Assembly (NCBI GenBank): GCA_016235775.1
Contig: JACRIU010000086.1
Location: forward strand, 1 to 50,673
Source: Hydrogenophilales bacterium
GTDB lineage: Bacteria > Pseudomonadota > Gammaproteobacteria > Burkholderiales > Thiobacteraceae
DNA length: 50,673 nucleotides
Direction of reading: 5' to 3'
The position numbers were made by a program, and so were the translations under genes. Below, in pieces: positions 48,326-50,673 of this stretch (position 1 is its first letter; each line of letters starts with the position of its first letter). Under the pieces are notes generated by a model, which worked only from the letters and a program-made list of their open reading frames with translations, searched no databases and was not told the origin of the DNA.

Positions 48326-49229
48326 GCAATCTAAATCAAAAAATCTCGAAACCACCCACGGCCTCGTCGTCGCCGCCCACGGCAAGCACTTCATCGCCGA
48401 GCTTGACGATCAACGCCGCATCGACTGCGTCACGCGCGGCAAGAAAACCGGCGTGGCCTGCGGCGATCGCGTTGAGATCGCGCTCACCTCACCCGATCAG
48501 GGCGTGATCGAGCGCATCGCGCCCAGAACCTCGCTGTTGTACCGCTCCGATCTCTACCGCGAAAAAATCATCGCCGCCAATGTCGATCAAATCGTGATCG
48601 TGGTCGCCGCGGTGCCGAGCTTCTACGAAGAACTCATCAACCGCTGCCTGGCCGCCGCCGAATCCGCCGGCATTCGCGCGCTGATCGTACTGAATAAGAT
48701 CGACTTGCCGGAAACCGCCGCGGCGCGCGAAACGCTCGCGCTGTACGAAACACTCGGCTACCCGCTGCTGCCGCTGTGCGCACGCCAAGATGTGGCGCCG
48801 CTCAAGGCGCATCTGCTAGGTCGGACCAGCGTCCTGGTCGGTCAATCCGGCATGGGCAAATCCACGCTGATCAACGCGCTGCTGCCGGACGCGCACGCAC
48901 GCGAAGGCGAAGTCTCCACCGCGCTGGATTCCGGCAAACACACCACGACGCACGCCCTGCTCTACCACCTGGATGCCGGCAGCCACATCATCGACTCGCC
49001 CGGCTTGCAGGAATTCGGCCTGCATCATTTAAACGTGGAAGACATCGCGCAGACATTCATCGAGTTCCGCCCCTATCTCGGACACTGCCGCTTCAGCAAT
49101 TGCCTGCATTTGGTGGAGCCGGGCTGCGCGCTCGATGCGGCAATGCAAGCGGGCGCAATCAATCTACGTCGTCTGACCGTATACCGCGCCCTGGCACAAG
49201 AAAAATTGCGCGCGCCGCGCATTTATTGA
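48318..49229 (+). CDS. rsgA: Ribosome small subunit-dependent GTPase A
   Basis: 303 residues from the GTG at 48318; GTG codons at 48300 and 48309 are alternatives. No ATG, GTG or TTG follows until well inside the conserved OB domain (LVVAAHGKHFIAEL). The circularly permuted GTPase has NKID (G4) before GQSGMGKST (G1) and DSPGLQEFGL (G3). The C-terminal zinc motif is CRFSNCLHLVEPGC. It assists 30S subunit maturation. The start lies in a repeat arm and has no clear ribosome binding site. Confidence 0.92.
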   Translation: MVKQSKSKNLETTHGLVVAAHGKHFIAELDDQRRIDCVTRGKKTGVACGDRVEIALTSPDQGVIERIAPRTSLLYRSDLYREKIIAANVDQIVIVVAAVPSFYEELINRCLAAAESAGIRALIVLNKIDLPETAAARETLALYETLGYPLLPLCARQDVAPLKAHLLGRTSVLVGQSGMGKSTLINALLPDAHAREGEVSTALDSGKHTTTHALLYHLDAGSHIIDSPGLQEFGLHHLNVEDIAQTFIEFRPYLGHCRFSNCLHLVEPGCALDAAMQAGAINLRRLTVYRALAQEKLRAPRIY

Positions 49230-49336
49230 TGCGCAGCAGTTTTCACTTGATTCAAAGAGGGCGTCAGTCTCGCACTTCTGATTTCGACCCGAAGAGATTG
49301 CCTGGTATTTGAATCTTCCCTAGACGGCTAAATCAT

Positions 49337-49402
49337 TATAATTTATGTATTATTATTTACTTGCTACATAATAATATATGAATTATCATAATAAATATGA
49401 TA
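49337..49402. promoter_or_regulatory. AT-rich control region with dyads upstream of the HTH/Fic pair
   Basis: Very AT-rich against its surroundings. It contains a perfect TATAAT (49337-49342), a 9-bp inverted repeat TATTATTAT/ATAATAATA (49348-49356 and 49368-49376), and a 6-bp dyad TATCAT-N7-ATGATA (49384-49402). These are plausible operators for the HTH protein encoded at 49425. No clear -35 box was found. Confidence 0.55.
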
Positions 49403-49424
49403 GATAACATATCGGTTATTATGA

Positions 49425-49892
49425 ATGCGCCGCCAAGACCGTGAAGCAGCCCGCCGCCAACTCGACAAGCGCTTGAGCCCATTGCTCAACGCCGATGCGT
49501 TCGCGCGTCCGCCGCGCGGCTGGGTCAAGGCTATCCGCGAAGCACTTGGCATGACGACCGCCCAGCTTGCAAAACGTCTGGGCGTCAGCCAGCCGCGCGT
49601 GGTGGGCATCGAGAAAGCGGAAGCGAACGGCGCGATCACCCTGGATAGCCTTGAGCGAGCGGCGCGCGCGCTGGATTGCCAACTGGTCTATGCCCTGGCG
49701 CCCCGCAAACCCCTGGACGCACTTATCGAGGAGCGCGCGGCCCGTCTCGCCACAACGCGGCTGGATTCCACGCGCCACACCATGGCGCTTGAGGCGCAGA
49801 CGGTGGATACGCGCGATGAGGACGAACAACGCAAGCGTCTCATCCGGCAGTTGATCGAGCAGGCGGGTTCCGAGTTGTGGGAAGACACATGA
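49425..49892 (+). CDS. Mobile mystery protein A-like HTH regulator (putative antitoxin)
   Basis: 155 residues. A basic N-terminus (RRQDREAARRQLDKRL) is followed by an XRE-type helix-turn-helix (about 38-82, MTTAQLAKRLGVSQPRVVGIEKAEANGAITL), then a charged C-terminal tail. The arrangement and sequence are those of the family called mobile mystery protein A, which is always paired with a Fic protein (mobile mystery protein B). It probably represses its own promoter at 49337-49402 and may neutralise the Fic partner. The stop overlaps the partner's start (ATGA). Confidence 0.85.
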   Translation: MRRQDREAARRQLDKRLSPLLNADAFARPPRGWVKAIREALGMTTAQLAKRLGVSQPRVVGIEKAEANGAITLDSLERAARALDCQLVYALAPRKPLDALIEERAARLATTRLDSTRHTMALEAQTVDTRDEDEQRKRLIRQLIEQAGSELWEDT

Positions 49893-50476
49893 ACGATCCG
49901 CTGCTTGAAGCGGATGACGCCGCCACCCCGCTGAGCGCTGAAGAACGGGATGGATTGATTCCGTCCTATATCACCCTGCGCCACTAACTGAACGAGGCGG
50001 AACAAGCGAACATCCTTGAAGCCGAGCAATGGGCCTTCGCACGCAAGCGTGACGTGCTCGATGAACGGTTCCTGACGGCCTTGCACAAACGGATGTTTGG
50101 GCGGGTTTGGCGCTGGGCTGGAAAGCACAGACTCACCGAACGCAATGTCGGCGTCGCCGCCTATCGCATCGCAAGCGAGCTGCGGCAATTGCTGGACGAT
50201 AGCCGCTACTGGATCGCGCAGGGCACTTATCCGCCGGACGAAATCTGCGCGCGTTTCCATCATCGGCTCGTCGCCATTCATCCCTTTCCAAACGGCAACG
50301 GCCGCCATGCGCGCCTGGCTACCGACCTGCTCCTGGCCGCGCTCGGCCAGCCGCGCTTTAGCTGGGGCCGAACCAGTCTCGTCACGCCGGGTGAAACCCG
50401 GCATGCCTACGTCGCAGCTTTACGTGCCGCCGATGGCCGCGATATCCGTCCTCTGCTGGAATTTGTGCGTTCTTGA
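49889..50476 (+). pseudogene. Mobile mystery protein B-like Fic protein with in-frame stop
   Basis: Reading from the ATG at 49889 gives 195 codons apart from the stop, interrupted by TAA at codon 33 (49985-49987) between LRH and LNEAEQANIL. The frame is otherwise intact on both sides, so one base change explains it; family members usually have an acidic residue there. The Fic motif HPFPNGNGRHAR starts at H131 (50279) and is complete, with N in place of the common D/E as in other mobile mystery B proteins. Fic enzymes transfer AMP to target proteins. A GTG at 50054 could restart translation and keep the Fic core, but it has no good ribosome binding site. It is either a disabled toxin or a sequencing error. 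Confidence 0.8.
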
Positions 50477-50673
50477 ATTGATTGGATCGAAGCTCGCCAG
50501 CGTTTCCAGAGTAGGGAGTAGCGGGCGCATATGTACTGATAGGAGACGGATAGATTCAGACAGTGATCAGCAACAGGCGTCCCAAAGCAGTCAGTTGCCA
50601 TTTGCATAGCCAACGACCGCTTTCCCTACAGAGGAGCTAGTTGAGACCCATTTTAATCTCTTAGGCCGCTGCA
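50477..50673. other. Right end of the window, nothing recognised
   Basis: About 200 bases after the Fic gene. No coding pattern, RNA or repeat was recognised; a weak minus-strand reading frame (50407-50613) has no familiar features. Confidence 0.4.

Overview
The window is chromosomal DNA of a GC-rich Gram-negative bacterium, most probably a betaproteobacterium of the Nitrosomonadales/Gallionellales type. That placement is an inference from protein flavour (oligoribonuclease, the WbuC cupin, the TrhP peptidase, a large Orn/Lys/Arg decarboxylase, a DUF3391/HD-GYP protein), TAAAAT-like -10 boxes and the many dispersed inverted repeats. No rRNA, CRISPR array or intact insertion sequence was seen. 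Coding density is high, and most gene borders are short gaps, 4-bp overlaps or repeat hairpins.

Layout. 1-2617: a damage-inducible translesion cassette (LexA-like repressor, UmuD-like protease, UmuC-like polymerase). Its promoter carries two 16-bp dyads of the GAAC-N4-GTTC kind. 2725-6987: periplasmic/outer-membrane copper tolerance genes (small Cys/His protein, CusF-like protein, TolC-type lipoprotein, multicopper oxidase, cupredoxin). 7044-9857: a compact mercury operon merTPA with divergent merR and a textbook 19-bp-spacer mer promoter. 9993-19617: a B12-type radical SAM protein, three c-di-GMP proteins (HD-GYP, GGDEF-EAL, PilZ), an MFS exporter with a methyltransferase-like membrane protein, an EEP nuclease/phosphatase, a DksA-like protein, a tRNA-Arg(CCT) and a HigA antitoxin relic. 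19653-33806: housekeeping genes (pbpG-like, basic amino acid decarboxylase, apbC, metG, acylphosphatase, wbuC, dnaE, trhP) plus a tandem pair of exported DsrE-like proteins. 33870-45064: sugar phosphate and glycogen metabolism (pgl, zwf, gnd, glgA, glgP), interrupted by a PhnD-like binding protein and a hybrid histidine kinase that look like one sensory unit. 45207-49229: retropepsin-like protease, orn, M48 protease, small cytochrome c, phhB and rsgA. 49337-50476: an AT-rich control region and a 'mobile mystery' A/B pair (HTH antitoxin-like plus Fic), the Fic gene carrying one in-frame stop.

The items most worth a second look are: the Gram-positive-style LexA operators overlapping the promoter of the LexA/UmuD/UmuC cassette; inverted repeats that supply stop or start codons (notably all candidate rsgA starts); the exported DsrE-like pair; the PhnD-like protein plus hybrid kinase pair without a local response regulator; and the nonsense-interrupted Fic gene. 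None of these is shown here to be a wholly new system. They are sequence-level observations that database searches and simple experiments could settle.
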